From: Spirochaetia bacterium
GTDB taxonomy: Bacteria; Spirochaetota; Spirochaetia; Treponematales; Breznakiellaceae
Assembly: GCA_026002305.1 (NCBI GenBank)
Contig: BOBI01000089.1
Coordinates: 1-8,319, forward strand
Length of the DNA stretch: 8,319 bases
Direction: 5' to 3'
In this document: positions 1-6,667 of the stretch, in pieces
Layout: each line of letters opens with the position of its first letter
Position numbering within the stretch: position 1 is the stretch's first letter
The notes under the pieces: generated by a model
Databases searched by the model: none
The model's input: the letters and a program-made list of their open reading frames with translations, nothing else
What the model was told of the DNA's origin: nothing
Program-made: the position numbers and the translations under genes

Positions 1-1
1 T

Positions 2-490
2 ATTATTAGTGAGGCAAAAAAATATAATATTACCGCCGTACTTGACGGTTCCAACCTTGATGATCTAAATGATTTTCGGCCCGGACTAAAAGCGTTAAGT
101 GAATTAAAAATTATAAGCCCGTTACGCGAAGCCGGATTAACAAAAGACGGTATACGCAGCTTATCAAAAAAATTTAATTTGCAAACATGGGATAAACCGG
201 CCTTTGCATGTTTGGCTTCGCGCATACCTTATGGTGAGGTAATAAACAAAGAAAAGTTAGCGCGTGTGGAGAAAGCCGAAATTGTTTTGCGCGAAGAAGG
301 GTTTAAACAATTCCGTGTGCGCTCACACGGCGGCATTGCGCGTATAGAAGTTGCCCCCGATGAACGCTCGTTGTTTTTTAGCGAAACCGTGTTGAACAGA
401 ATATCAAAAAAAATAAAAGAAGCCGGATTTTTATTTGCCGCAATGGAACTGGAAGGCTACACGATGGGCAGTTTAAACCGTGTTAATTAG
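2..490 (+). CDS. larE: LarE, ATP-dependent sacrificial sulfur transferase (5' partial)
   Basis: The C-terminal 162 residues are present; the frame is open from base 2, so the start codon and the N-terminal PP-loop ATP-binding region lie before the window. LarE belongs to the PP-loop ATP pyrophosphatase family. It adenylates the carboxylates of pyridinium-3,5-dicarboxylate mononucleotide and swaps them for thiocarboxylates during nickel-pincer cofactor synthesis. Visible family blocks are DGSNLDD near base 47, FRPGLKA, SPLREAGLT, the TWDKPAFACLASRIPYG block and FRVRSHGGIARIEV. The Cys codon at 209-211 in ACLASR matches the cysteine that sacrificial-type LarE proteins convert to dehydroalanine. 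It is the only cysteine in the visible part, which argues for the sacrificial mechanism rather than the three-cysteine iron-sulfur type, though the missing N-terminus could change that. larC starts 8 bases after the stop. Confidence 0.93.
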   Translation: MISEAKKYNITAVLDGSNLDDLNDFRPGLKALSELKIISPLREAGLTKDGIRSLSKKFNLQTWDKPAFACLASRIPYGEVINKEKLARVEKAEIVLREEGFKQFRVRSHGGIARIEVAPDERSLFFSETVLNRISKKIKEAGFLFAAMELEGYTMGSLNRVN

Positions 491-498
491 GATAAAAA

Positions 499-1719
499 AT
501 GAAGACACTTCACTTTGATTGTTTTGCCGGTATTTCCGGTGATATGACACTTGGAGCATTAGTCGATCTGGGGGTTAACGCGGACGAATTAACCAGCGAG
601 CTTAACAAACTTAATTTGAAGGGCTGGTCGATAGAATTTTTTAAAGACGAGCGCTGCGGAATAACGGGAACCCGCGCCGTTGTTAAAGATCAAACGCACA
701 GAGATGGTGATACGCCGCATAACGCGCATACACACTGGAGCGAAATACGTTCACTGATAGAAAAATCGGCATTAAGCGGTGCTATAAAAAAGCGTTCAAT
801 AAAAATATTTGATCTTATAGCCGGTGCGGAAGCGGAAGTTCACGGCGTTGAAAAAGAGAATGTTGCTTTCCACGAAGTTGGCGCGATTGATTCTATAATT
901 GATATAGTCGGCGCCGCCTGTGCTATAGAACAATTAAAACCCGACAAAATAACAGCCGGCGCCGTGGAACTAGGCGGCGGTTTTGTCAAATGCGCGCATG
1001 GCACACTTCCCGTGCCCGCTCCAGCCACGCTGCTTTTGTGCAGGGGAATGCCTGTTAAAACCGGCGGCTTTGACAAAGAAATGACAACGCCAACAGGAGC
1101 GGGAATTCTGGCGGCCTGTGTTGACGAATTTATTACAGGCGAAAATAATTTTAAAGAAATAAAAAGCGCTTACGGCATAGGTAACAGAAAACTAGATAAG
1201 CCCAATGTTTTGCGTGTTTCATGGCGTACAACATTTGATAAACCACTTTGCGAAAATAGCAAAGCGTTATGCGCAAACAACTTTATAGAAGAAAAATTAG
1301 TTTTAATTGAAACAAATATTGATGATATGACTGGTGAATCGTTCGGCTTTTTGATGGATAAATTATTTGAAACCGGTGCGTTAGACGTAACATTCACGCC
1401 GTGTGTAATGAAAAAGTCCCGGCCGGGAACAATCGTTTCAGTTTTGTGCAGGTGTGAACACATTGCGGTACTGCGAAAAACCCTTTTTAAACATTCAACA
1501 ACAATAGGCTTGCGCGAAAGCATTGTAAACCGTGTATCATTACAACGTGAACAAAAAAAAGTTACAGGAGATTTTGGTGAAGCCCTTGTAAAGACCGTAA
1601 ACGTTGATGCACAAACTAAACGGGAAAAAATTGAATTTGATGACAGGGCGCGTATCGCCAACAAAACGGGCGCTTCGTTGGACGAAGCAAAAAACTTAAT
1701 CAGGAAAGGGACTTTATAA
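499..1719 (+). CDS. larC: LarC, CTP-dependent nickel-pincer cofactor nickel insertase
   Basis: This protein of 406 residues catalyses the last step of NPN cofactor synthesis: nickel insertion (cyclometallation) into the bis-thiocarboxylate nucleotide with CTP hydrolysis. The N-terminus MKTLHFDCFAGISGDM, the FHEVGAIDSIIDIVGA block (about residues 122-137), the TTPTGAG block, and the C-terminal LarC2 part with ETNIDDMTGE from residue 271, MKKSRPG at about 304 and TTIGLRE are all characteristic. Length is normal for a full LarC. In Lactiplantibacillus plantarum the LarC1 and LarC2 parts are joined by programmed frameshifting; here they form one uninterrupted frame. The start is set by AGGA at 489-492, six bases before the ATG and overlapping the larE stop. 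The stop overlaps the larB start (TAATG), so the genes are translationally coupled. Confidence 0.95.
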   Translation: MKTLHFDCFAGISGDMTLGALVDLGVNADELTSELNKLNLKGWSIEFFKDERCGITGTRAVVKDQTHRDGDTPHNAHTHWSEIRSLIEKSALSGAIKKRSIKIFDLIAGAEAEVHGVEKENVAFHEVGAIDSIIDIVGAACAIEQLKPDKITAGAVELGGGFVKCAHGTLPVPAPATLLLCRGMPVKTGGFDKEMTTPTGAGILAACVDEFITGENNFKEIKSAYGIGNRKLDKPNVLRVSWRTTFDKPLCENSKALCANNFIEEKLVLIETNIDDMTGESFGFLMDKLFETGALDVTFTPCVMKKSRPGTIVSVLCRCEHIAVLRKTLFKHSTTIGLRESIVNRVSLQREQKKVTGDFGEALVKTVNVDAQTKREKIEFDDRARIANKTGASLDEAKNLIRKGTL

Positions 1720-2402
1720 TGCACAACACAGACGATTTAGGTTTTGCAAATCTCGATATTTGCCGGCAAGAACGCACGGGTTATCCCGAAGTAATTTATT
1801 TTGCCGGTAAGACCACCGCGCAAAGTTTGGAAATAATAAAAAAAATGCGCGGCGCCGGCGTTCCTGTTTTTGGTACAAGGGCGCAGGATGAACTTGCTGC
1901 AACCGTGCTGCGCGAATACCCGGACGCGCGCTATGATGGCGATGCCAAGACAATAAGCATAGGTGAATTTGTTCCGCAAAGTGAAAGGCGCGGTCTTGTT
2001 CTTGTTGCCGCCGCGGGCACATCGGATTTAAGAACTGCAAAAGAAGCGTATAACACGGCGGAATTTTTCGGCAGCAATGTTAAGTTGTTATGTGACATAG
2101 GCATAGCCGGTATTCACCGCATTTTTGATCACATAGACGAAATAAAACAGGCGCGTGTAATTATTGCGGCGGCCGGCATGGAAGGCGCCCTTGCCGGCGT
2201 ACTTGCCGGCCTTGTACGGGCGCCCGTTATCGCACTGCCCACAAGCGTCGGTTACGGCGTTGCCCAAGGCGGCATTGCGGCGCTTTTAAGTATGCTTTCG
2301 TCATGCGCTCCCGGGATCGCCTGCGTTAATATTGATAACGGCTTTGGCGCCGGTTACATGGCAAATATGATTAACAGGATGGGCGGCGAGCTTCCGCGTT
2401 GA
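1719..2402 (+). CDS. larB: LarB, NaAD carboxylase/hydrolase of NPN cofactor synthesis
   Basis: LarB is a PurE-like enzyme that carboxylates the pyridinium ring of nicotinic acid adenine dinucleotide and releases AMP, giving pyridinium-3,5-dicarboxylate mononucleotide, the first committed step of the pathway. Family blocks are DLGFANLDICRQERTGYPEVIYFAGKT at the N-terminus, VLVAAAGTSDLRTAKEA, DIGIAGIHRIFDH, AGMEGALAGVLAGL, and ALPTSVGYGVAQGG followed by NIDNGFGAGYMANM. The protein has 227 residues. From memory, LarB proteins are about 245-260 and carry an extra N-terminal helix before the DLGFA block; that helix is absent here and the frame upstream of the ATG does not encode it. The purine-rich Shine-Dalgarno AGGAAAGGGA lies at 1702-1711 inside larC. 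The TGA stop overlaps a perfect TTGACA hexamer belonging to the next transcription unit. Confidence 0.95.
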   Translation: MHNTDDLGFANLDICRQERTGYPEVIYFAGKTTAQSLEIIKKMRGAGVPVFGTRAQDELAATVLREYPDARYDGDAKTISIGEFVPQSERRGLVLVAAAGTSDLRTAKEAYNTAEFFGSNVKLLCDIGIAGIHRIFDHIDEIKQARVIIAAAGMEGALAGVLAGLVRAPVIALPTSVGYGVAQGGIAALLSMLSSCAPGIACVNIDNGFGAGYMANMINRMGGELPR

Positions 2403-2422
2403 CAATAGTATACCACTATAAT
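2399..2422 (+). promoter_or_regulatory. Candidate promoter with palindrome between the hexamers
   Basis: A perfect TTGACA (2399-2404) and a perfect TATAAT (2417-2422) lie just upstream of the next gene, but only 12 bases apart instead of the usual 17. TTGACA with TAGCAT at 2422-2427 has the right 17-base spacing with a weaker -10. ATAGT (2405-2409) and ACTAT (2415-2419) form an inverted repeat between the hexamers and could be an operator. This suggests the membrane-GH3 gene can be transcribed apart from the lar operon. The call rests on pattern only. Confidence 0.4.
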
Positions 2423-2446
2423 AGCATGTTTTGGGAGAACTTTATC

Positions 2447-4924
2447 ATGAAACCTGACTCTTTTTGGACATTTAATGAGGACTATGACGCATACGGTACC
2501 GGTTTTGCCACATTCGGCAAGGAACACCTTATCACGCTGGGGTGTATTGCGGTAATTGTTACCATAGCTTGTGTGTTCTACCGCAGATCAACCGGGCCGG
2601 TTCGTAAAATCTTTTTAAGGGTATGGGCGATTGTGCCGCTCACGATTGAGTGTGTGACGCAAATCGCCCTAGTTGTTACTGTCCATCCGTATCCTGTGCA
2701 CGAACTGCCCTTTCAAATCTGCAACCTGTTCATGGTCGTTGGTGTTTTCCACGCATTCAAGCCAACCAAACTCACGGGAGAACTGCTCTACAGCCTTGGG
2801 CTTATCAGTCCCATCTTGTCACTGCTTACCCCCGACTGGACGCGCTTTCCCTTCTTCTCCTATTGGGTGTTTCAGGATTTTACGTACCACTGCTTCCTCG
2901 TTGGTACACCGCTCGTGCTGCTGTTCGGAAAAGACCTGCGCCCGAACTTCAAAAATCTCGGAAAGGTTACCATCTTTATACTAGGCTTTTTTGCCGCCGA
3001 TGCGGTTTTGAACACCATACTCGGCACCAATTTTGTTTTTTTAAGTTATCCTGCGAAAGGAACCTTTCTGGAAACGTTGGATAACTGGTTCAATTTCTTA
3101 GGCAAGCGCGGTTACCTGCTCGGTATGTTATTGGTTGATATAACAGTCTGGACTATCGAATACCTGCCTTGGGTTCTGGTAGACTTACAAAAGAAAAAAA
3201 ATAGCGAGGGTGAAAATATGAAAGAAGCAAAAACTGAAGGGTTGTGGAAAATTAAGGCGGGGCTATCCATCGTCGGCAGTAAACAACTGCGGGAACTTAA
3301 TAAAGTTTCCAAAAACGGCAAAGCGGCTCAGGAAAAGACGCTTAGGGCGTTGCTTGAATATGGTAAAGATACGGTTTATGGAAAAGAACACCATTTTGCC
3401 GGGATTTTGAATGCGGCAACCGGCGATGAACTCTTTGCTTCTTATGCGAAAAATGTGCCGGTGAATGTCTATGAAGACCTTAAGCCCTATATCGAGCGGC
3501 ATAAGAAGGGCGAAGCGGATGTTTTATTTCCCGGCAAGCCGAAAATGTACGCAACCACCAGCGGCACGACGGCTGAGCCTAAGTGGATACCGATTACCGA
3601 GAAGTATTTCAGTGACGTGTACCAAAAGATGAACCAGCTTTGGTTTTATACGGCCTATCAAGCCAGGCCCCATGTGTTCGACGGGCCGACGGTTTCAATT
3701 GTGGGCAAGGCTGTTGAGGGCGCGGCCTCCGACGGCACGGTTTACGGTTCAATTTCAGGCATAGCCCAGCGTGACATCCCCAAGTTTATGCAGCCTCTGC
3801 ACGCGGCGCCGGCGGATGTTTTCCATATAACCGACTACAAAGCACGCTATTATGCGATTATGCGCATGGGTATTGCACGGGATACACGGTGGATTATCAC
3901 CGCGAACCCCAGTACACTCATCGAAATGCAGAACAACGCCAATGAGTTTTACGATGACTACATTGACGACATTGAGCATGGTACGGTTAGCACGAAATTT
4001 GACATCCCTGATGACATCCGTAAGGCGATGCTATCTCACATCAAGCCGAACCCTGCCCGGGCCCAAGAATTACGCGATTTGCGGACCAAATACGGCACGG
4101 TTCTGCCCAAGCATTACTGGCCGAATTTACAGGTGATAAACACATGGATGTGCGGCAACACCAATGTGTATTTCCAAAAGGTGAAGGACTCGTTTCCTGA
4201 AAACACGCTGTTTTTTGAATTCGCCTATTACGCATCGGAGTGTAAAGCCGGCAACATTATTAACCCTAAAACAAAAGATACGGTACTCTTTGCGCACAAA
4301 GTCTTTTTTGAGTTTGTCCATGAAGCAGATTACGGAACCAAAAACCCGAAAGTTTACCAGATGCACGAACTTACCCAGGGTGAACGGTACAATATTATCG
4401 TCAGCACATCTTCCGGTTTGTACCGCTATAGCATGAACGACATAGTGCAGGTGTCGGGCTACTACAACGACTTCCCGACAATACAGTTCATACAAAAGGC
4501 TAACGGCATTATTTCTATGACCGGTGAAAAATTGCATGAGCGTCAATTTATCGATGCTGTGCGCAAAGTAGAAAAGGAAACCGGAGGATTCCTCAGATTC
4601 TTTGTTTGCTTTGCTGATGTTCAAAAATCCCTGTATCGGTTCTACTACGAATTCGCGGACCCTACAGTAAGCAAAGAGGATGCTGAGAACTTTACCAAAC
4701 TGGTAGACAGCGAAATGAAGGTCTTGAACGAAGAATACAAAGAAAAGCGTAATTCCTTCCGTGTAAAAGACCCTGAAACAGAGCTTTTGGTATCCGATTC
4801 TTTTGAAACCTTCAAAGCGCGGTGTATTGACATGGGATACCGTGACGGTCAGTTCAAACTGAACCTGCTTATGCAGGACGAAAAACGCGAGGCAATGTTC
4901 GAAGAGCTGGTAAAGGCGAGCTGA
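2447..4924 (+). CDS. TIGR02206/YwaF-type membrane protein fused to GH3-family acyl-adenylating enzyme
   Basis: 825 residues from the ATG at 2447, chosen because GGGAGA (2433-2438) lies eight bases upstream; a TTG at 2399 could extend the frame by 16 residues but has no ribosome site. Residues 1 to about 250 are a polytopic membrane domain with roughly seven hydrophobic helices and the TIGR02206/YwaF pattern (FGKEHLITL, LPFQICNLFMVVG, SPILSLLTPDW). From about residue 262 it is a GH3 protein: TTSGTTAEPK at 370-379 (ATP/AMP loop), FAYYASE at 592-598, YRYSMND at 659-665 and GEKLHE from 693. GH3 enzymes of plants adenylate small carboxylic acids and conjugate them to amino acids. The bacterial substrate is unknown to me. 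If the fusion is real, the enzyme is tethered to the cytoplasmic face of the membrane. An internal ribosome site and start at 3218 could produce the 568-residue GH3 part alone. Confidence 0.85.
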   Translation: MKPDSFWTFNEDYDAYGTGFATFGKEHLITLGCIAVIVTIACVFYRRSTGPVRKIFLRVWAIVPLTIECVTQIALVVTVHPYPVHELPFQICNLFMVVGVFHAFKPTKLTGELLYSLGLISPILSLLTPDWTRFPFFSYWVFQDFTYHCFLVGTPLVLLFGKDLRPNFKNLGKVTIFILGFFAADAVLNTILGTNFVFLSYPAKGTFLETLDNWFNFLGKRGYLLGMLLVDITVWTIEYLPWVLVDLQKKKNSEGENMKEAKTEGLWKIKAGLSIVGSKQLRELNKVSKNGKAAQEKTLRALLEYGKDTVYGKEHHFAGILNAATGDELFASYAKNVPVNVYEDLKPYIERHKKGEADVLFPGKPKMYATTSGTTAEPKWIPITEKYFSDVYQKMNQLWFYTAYQARPHVFDGPTVSIVGKAVEGAASDGTVYGSISGIAQRDIPKFMQPLHAAPADVFHITDYKARYYAIMRMGIARDTRWIITANPSTLIEMQNNANEFYDDYIDDIEHGTVSTKFDIPDDIRKAMLSHIKPNPARAQELRDLRTKYGTVLPKHYWPNLQVINTWMCGNTNVYFQKVKDSFPENTLFFEFAYYASECKAGNIINPKTKDTVLFAHKVFFEFVHEADYGTKNPKVYQMHELTQGERYNIIVSTSSGLYRYSMNDIVQVSGYYNDFPTIQFIQKANGIISMTGEKLHERQFIDAVRKVEKETGGFLRFFVCFADVQKSLYRFYYEFADPTVSKEDAENFTKLVDSEMKVLNEEYKEKRNSFRVKDPETELLVSDSFETFKARCIDMGYRDGQFKLNLLMQDEKREAMFEELVKAS
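3194..3204 (+). other. A8 homopolymer with adjacent -1 frame stop at domain junction
   Basis: Eight adenines (3194-3201) are read as AAA AAA AAT in the long frame. Read one base back, the same tract gives AAA followed by TAG (3202-3204). One extra A, or a -1 slip, would therefore end the membrane protein here after four lysines, about 253 residues from its ATG. That is a natural length for a free-standing TIGR02206 protein. The site lies exactly between the last membrane helix and the GH3 domain. Confidence 0.6.
3206..3220 (+). promoter_or_regulatory. Internal Shine-Dalgarno and ATG for the GH3 domain
   Basis: GAGGGTG at 3206-3212 is a strong Shine-Dalgarno, five bases before an in-frame ATG at 3218-3220 (residue 258 of the long protein). 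The ATG directly precedes the GH3 part, so independent translation of a 568-residue GH3 enzyme, close to the usual size of free-standing GH3 proteins, is plausible. This holds whether or not the upstream membrane domain is fused. Confidence 0.6.
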
Positions 4925-4955
4925 CCGGATGGTTTGTTCAAAAGCACAAGAACTG

Positions 4956-5058
4956 CAATAAGCCCAAGCGCTAGGGATAGAAGCGGAAATACTTTTTGGC
5001 TTTGCCAAAAAGATTGTAGCGGATAGCCCGGCCCGCCGCTTGCGGCGGGAGCGCCCGG
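4956..5058 (+). ncRNA. Structured intergenic element, flavo-1-like RNA candidate
   Basis: Starting about 30 bases after the GH3 stop, this stretch has two strong hairpins. One has 9-bp perfect arms at 4992-5000 and 5004-5012 with a TTT loop. The other has 8-bp arms CCCGCCGC (5032-5039) and GCGGCGGG (5042-5049). They sit among the single-stranded motifs GGGATAGAAGCGG (4974-4986) and GATTGTAGCGGATAGCCCGG (5012-5031). That order of motifs and hairpin matches, from memory, an abundant intergenic element of Bacteroidota and spirochaete genomes, which I believe is the flavo-1 RNA motif. I cannot confirm the family name without a covariance-model search. Function is unknown. The antisense frame over it looks spurious. 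Confidence 0.42.
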
Positions 5059-5090
5059 AATTTCCTGATGCACCCAATTTGGTGGAAAAT

Positions 5091-5119
5091 TTGACGGGTT
5101 GCAAATATTTTTGTATGTT
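5091..5119 (+). promoter_or_regulatory. Candidate sigma-70 promoter for the META lipoprotein gene
   Basis: TTGACG (5091-5096) and TATGTT (5114-5119) are 17 bases apart, matching the consensus at five and four of six positions. A start site about seven bases after the -10 would fall on the ATG at 5126 itself, so the message could be leaderless or nearly so. Consistent with this, only a weak AAAGA precedes the ATG. Confidence 0.35.
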
Positions 5120-5125
5120 TAAAGA

Positions 5126-5584
5126 ATGAAGCACATATTATTTTTTACACTTATTTTAGCGTTATCCGGCTGTTCTTCGGCGCCAGCTGCAAAAAATGAT
5201 TCAAAGCAAAATACCGGTTTTGAATCTCTGGCTAATATTGAATGGAAATTAGTAGAAGTTAGGGCGGCGGGCAATAATGTTACGCTTGACCGCACAACCA
5301 TGAAAGATGAGTATACGCTCAATTTTACGGATAGCGGTATAAACGGCAGGGCTTTTCCAAATAGGTATTCTGCGGGATACGAAGCCCATAGCGGCGCCAG
5401 ACTGAGTTTTAAACCGGTTATCGGCACACTCATGATGGCATTAAATGACCCGTATCCGGTGAAGGAAAGTGATTACTTAAAATACCTGCAATCAACAGAT
5501 TCATGGAACATAATAAACGGCACCTTATGCCTTCGTGGGCTTTTGGAAACAGGCAGCGAAACACTGCTGTTTTTTTCCCGTTAG
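5126..5584 (+). CDS. META-domain (HslJ-like) lipoprotein
   Basis: 152 residues. The N-terminus is a lipoprotein signal: Lys at position 2, a hydrophobic stretch, and lipobox LSGC with Cys16 as the predicted lipidation site. The protein should therefore be membrane-anchored outside the cytoplasm. The remainder fits a META domain (DUF306, HslJ-like): IEWKLVEV near residue 39, a strand with YTLNFTDSGINGRAFPNRYSAGY in place of the usual F..G.i.G..GCN.y.g.Y pattern, LSFKPVIGTLMMAL, then a C-terminal SWNIINGTLCLRG strand. The cysteines often seen in the GCN and maC positions are absent. META proteins are linked to stress or antibiotic tolerance in some bacteria (HslJ and novobiocin), but no specific role can be read here. 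It has its own candidate promoter and no close partner gene. Confidence 0.72.
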   Translation: MKHILFFTLILALSGCSSAPAAKNDSKQNTGFESLANIEWKLVEVRAAGNNVTLDRTTMKDEYTLNFTDSGINGRAFPNRYSAGYEAHSGARLSFKPVIGTLMMALNDPYPVKESDYLKYLQSTDSWNIINGTLCLRGLLETGSETLLFFSR

Positions 5585-5982
5585 CCTGACCGGTAACAAG
5601 ATACCCGATAACAGGATAAACGCATAGGAATTTAAATCGGTGCCGGATGTCAAAATCCATAAGAAATTTACCGCAACGGACACGAGGGCACACAAGGGAA
5701 AGAAGAAATGTATCAAATATTGTTTTAACTTCGTGTGACTTTGTGTTCCTTCGCGGGCGAATTCTCTTAAACACTTATAATTCTGCAACATCCTGATAGC
5801 GAAAATATGTTGGTAATACATTAGCCGACTTGTAAAAGTAAAATTGCTGTAGCGTACCATACACCACTTCCATAGGATAACATAGTGGTTATACAATTAC
5901 AGATATTTATAAATTTTTAATATATTTTCTTCGAACAGCATGGAGGTGGTGAGACTATTTATAAATCTCAGGTTTTTATTTC
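5585..5982 (+). other. Gene-free intergenic stretch
   Basis: No credible gene is seen. The stretch contains the degenerate inverted repeat listed separately at 5671-5757 and becomes very AT-rich from about 5890. A minus-strand frame at 5525-5896 runs through the repeat and the lipoprotein gene and has no ribosome site or family resemblance. A short frame of 18 codons starting at 5940 runs into the attC-like element and is probably not a gene. Confidence 0.5.
5671..5757. repeat. Degenerate inverted repeat of the CACGAAGG intergenic class
   Basis: The segment at 5671-5698 (CCGCAACGGACACGAGGGCA and on) and the segment at 5729-5757 (CTTCGTGTGACTTTGTGTTC and on) are imperfect reverse complements about 30 bases apart. 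Both are built from the CGAAGGNCACNAAGG-type unit seen between genes in many bacterial genomes. The transcript could form a long imperfect hairpin. It looks like a decayed dispersed repeat rather than a gene. Confidence 0.45.
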
Positions 5983-6124
5983 GCATAACGTTCTAGGTTT
6001 GCGACATTTTGGGCGGCACAAAAAGGCTGCGTAGCAGTTCCGCCGCCCAAAATGTGCTGTAGTGAGCGACCGCAAGGGAACGGAAGCCAAGCCGCTACTG
6101 CGGCGCAGCGTTAGCGTGTTAGGC
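5983..6124 (-). mobile_element. Integron attC-like recombination site
   Basis: On the minus strand the element runs from GCCTAAC (complement of 6118-6124), a perfect RYYYAAC R'' box, to GTTATGC (complement of 5983-5989), a GTTRRRY R' box with one mismatch. The outer boxes pair at six of seven bases, followed by a short unpaired stretch and further partial pairing (CTA, then TGCG/CGCA). Inside is a perfect 14-bp inverted repeat, ACATTTTGGGCGGC at 6004-6017 with GCCGCCCAAAATGT at 6042-6055, around a small CTGC/GCAG hairpin. The length of 142 bases resembles long attC sites such as the Vibrio repeats. The minus-strand acetyltransferase gene ends inside the R'' end, as is typical of cassettes. 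The opposite orientation is also possible because GTTAGGC on the plus strand is a perfect R' box. Confidence 0.5.
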
Positions 6125-6665
6125 GACGTTGGGGCGTACCCCCATTATTTTTATTATTATATTTTTCTATTAATTTTTTATTTGCTTCTATTATTTTTCT
6201 AAAGTCTATCATATTTGTATTAAATACTAAATCATAATTAGGGTCTTTATGTTTAAATTGATTTACACCATATATTATACTATTAGCTGGCATATCTTTT
6301 GTAACTATAGCACCTGCCCCTACAACAGAATTTTCCTCAATTATTATTGGTCCTAATATTTTTGATCCATCAGAAATCACAACATTTTTTCCAATTATTG
6401 GATTACCAACGTTTTCCCATTCGTTTTTATTTTTATTATACTTCATGTTTGAGCCAATTGTCACATTTTGATATATTACAACATTTTCACAAATTTTTGA
6501 AGCCACAATTGTACAACCTCGTGCATGATGAGCAAATAAAACACTTTTATCTATTTCAGTACAATTAATTTCACAAGAATAAAATTTTTCAAGCAAATTT
6601 TTTGCTATATTTTTAAATATACTATTCTTAGAATAGCAATTTATTTTAACTAATGTTTCAAACAT
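6111..6665 (-). CDS. Serine-acetyltransferase-like hexapeptide-repeat transferase, probable gene cassette
   Basis: 184 residues with a left-handed beta-helix of hexapeptide repeats from about residue 35 to 135. The run is HHARGCTIVASKICENVVIYQNVTIGSN, then, after a short lysine- and asparagine-rich insert, GNPIIGKNVVISDGSKILGP and ENSVVGAGAIVTKDMP, then GVNQFK in the place of the CysE GVPAR turn. This is the CysE-like group of acyltransferases. The His before the R/TG turn is kept, while the second catalytic-region His of CysE (LHGVTLG) is replaced by Gln (YQNVTIG), as in many polysaccharide-type relatives, so the acceptor is uncertain. GGAG (complement of 6676-6679) lies ten bases before the ATG. 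Base composition is far more AT-rich than the neighbours, suggesting transfer. The last residues, GGTPQRRLTR, come from the attC-like element rather than from the family fold. Confidence 0.82.
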   Translation of the reverse strand: MFETLVKINCYSKNSIFKNIAKNLLEKFYSCEINCTEIDKSVLFAHHARGCTIVASKICENVVIYQNVTIGSNMKYNKNKNEWENVGNPIIGKNVVISDGSKILGPIIIEENSVVGAGAIVTKDMPANSIIYGVNQFKHKDPNYDLVFNTNMIDFRKIIEANKKLIEKYNNKNNGGTPQRRLTR

Positions 6666-6667
6666 AT

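Noticed and set aside
1553..1560. A8 run in larC as a programmed frameshift site
   Set aside because: LarC motifs continue in one frame before and after the run, so no shift is needed to make the full protein.
2399..2449. TTG start at 2399 or ATG at 2426 for the membrane-GH3 protein
   Set aside because: Neither has a ribosome site, and the TTG falls inside a promoter hexamer. The ATG at 2447 has GGGAGA at proper spacing and begins just before the conserved domain.
4127..5134. 335-codon minus-strand frame
   Set aside because: It is antisense to the strongly supported GH3 domain and runs on through the hairpin element; no family resemblance or ribosome site was seen.
5525..5896. 123-codon minus-strand frame with a hydrophobic segment
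   Set aside because: It crosses the CACGAAGG-type repeat and the 3' end of the lipoprotein gene, lacks a ribosome site, and reads like translated repeat DNA.
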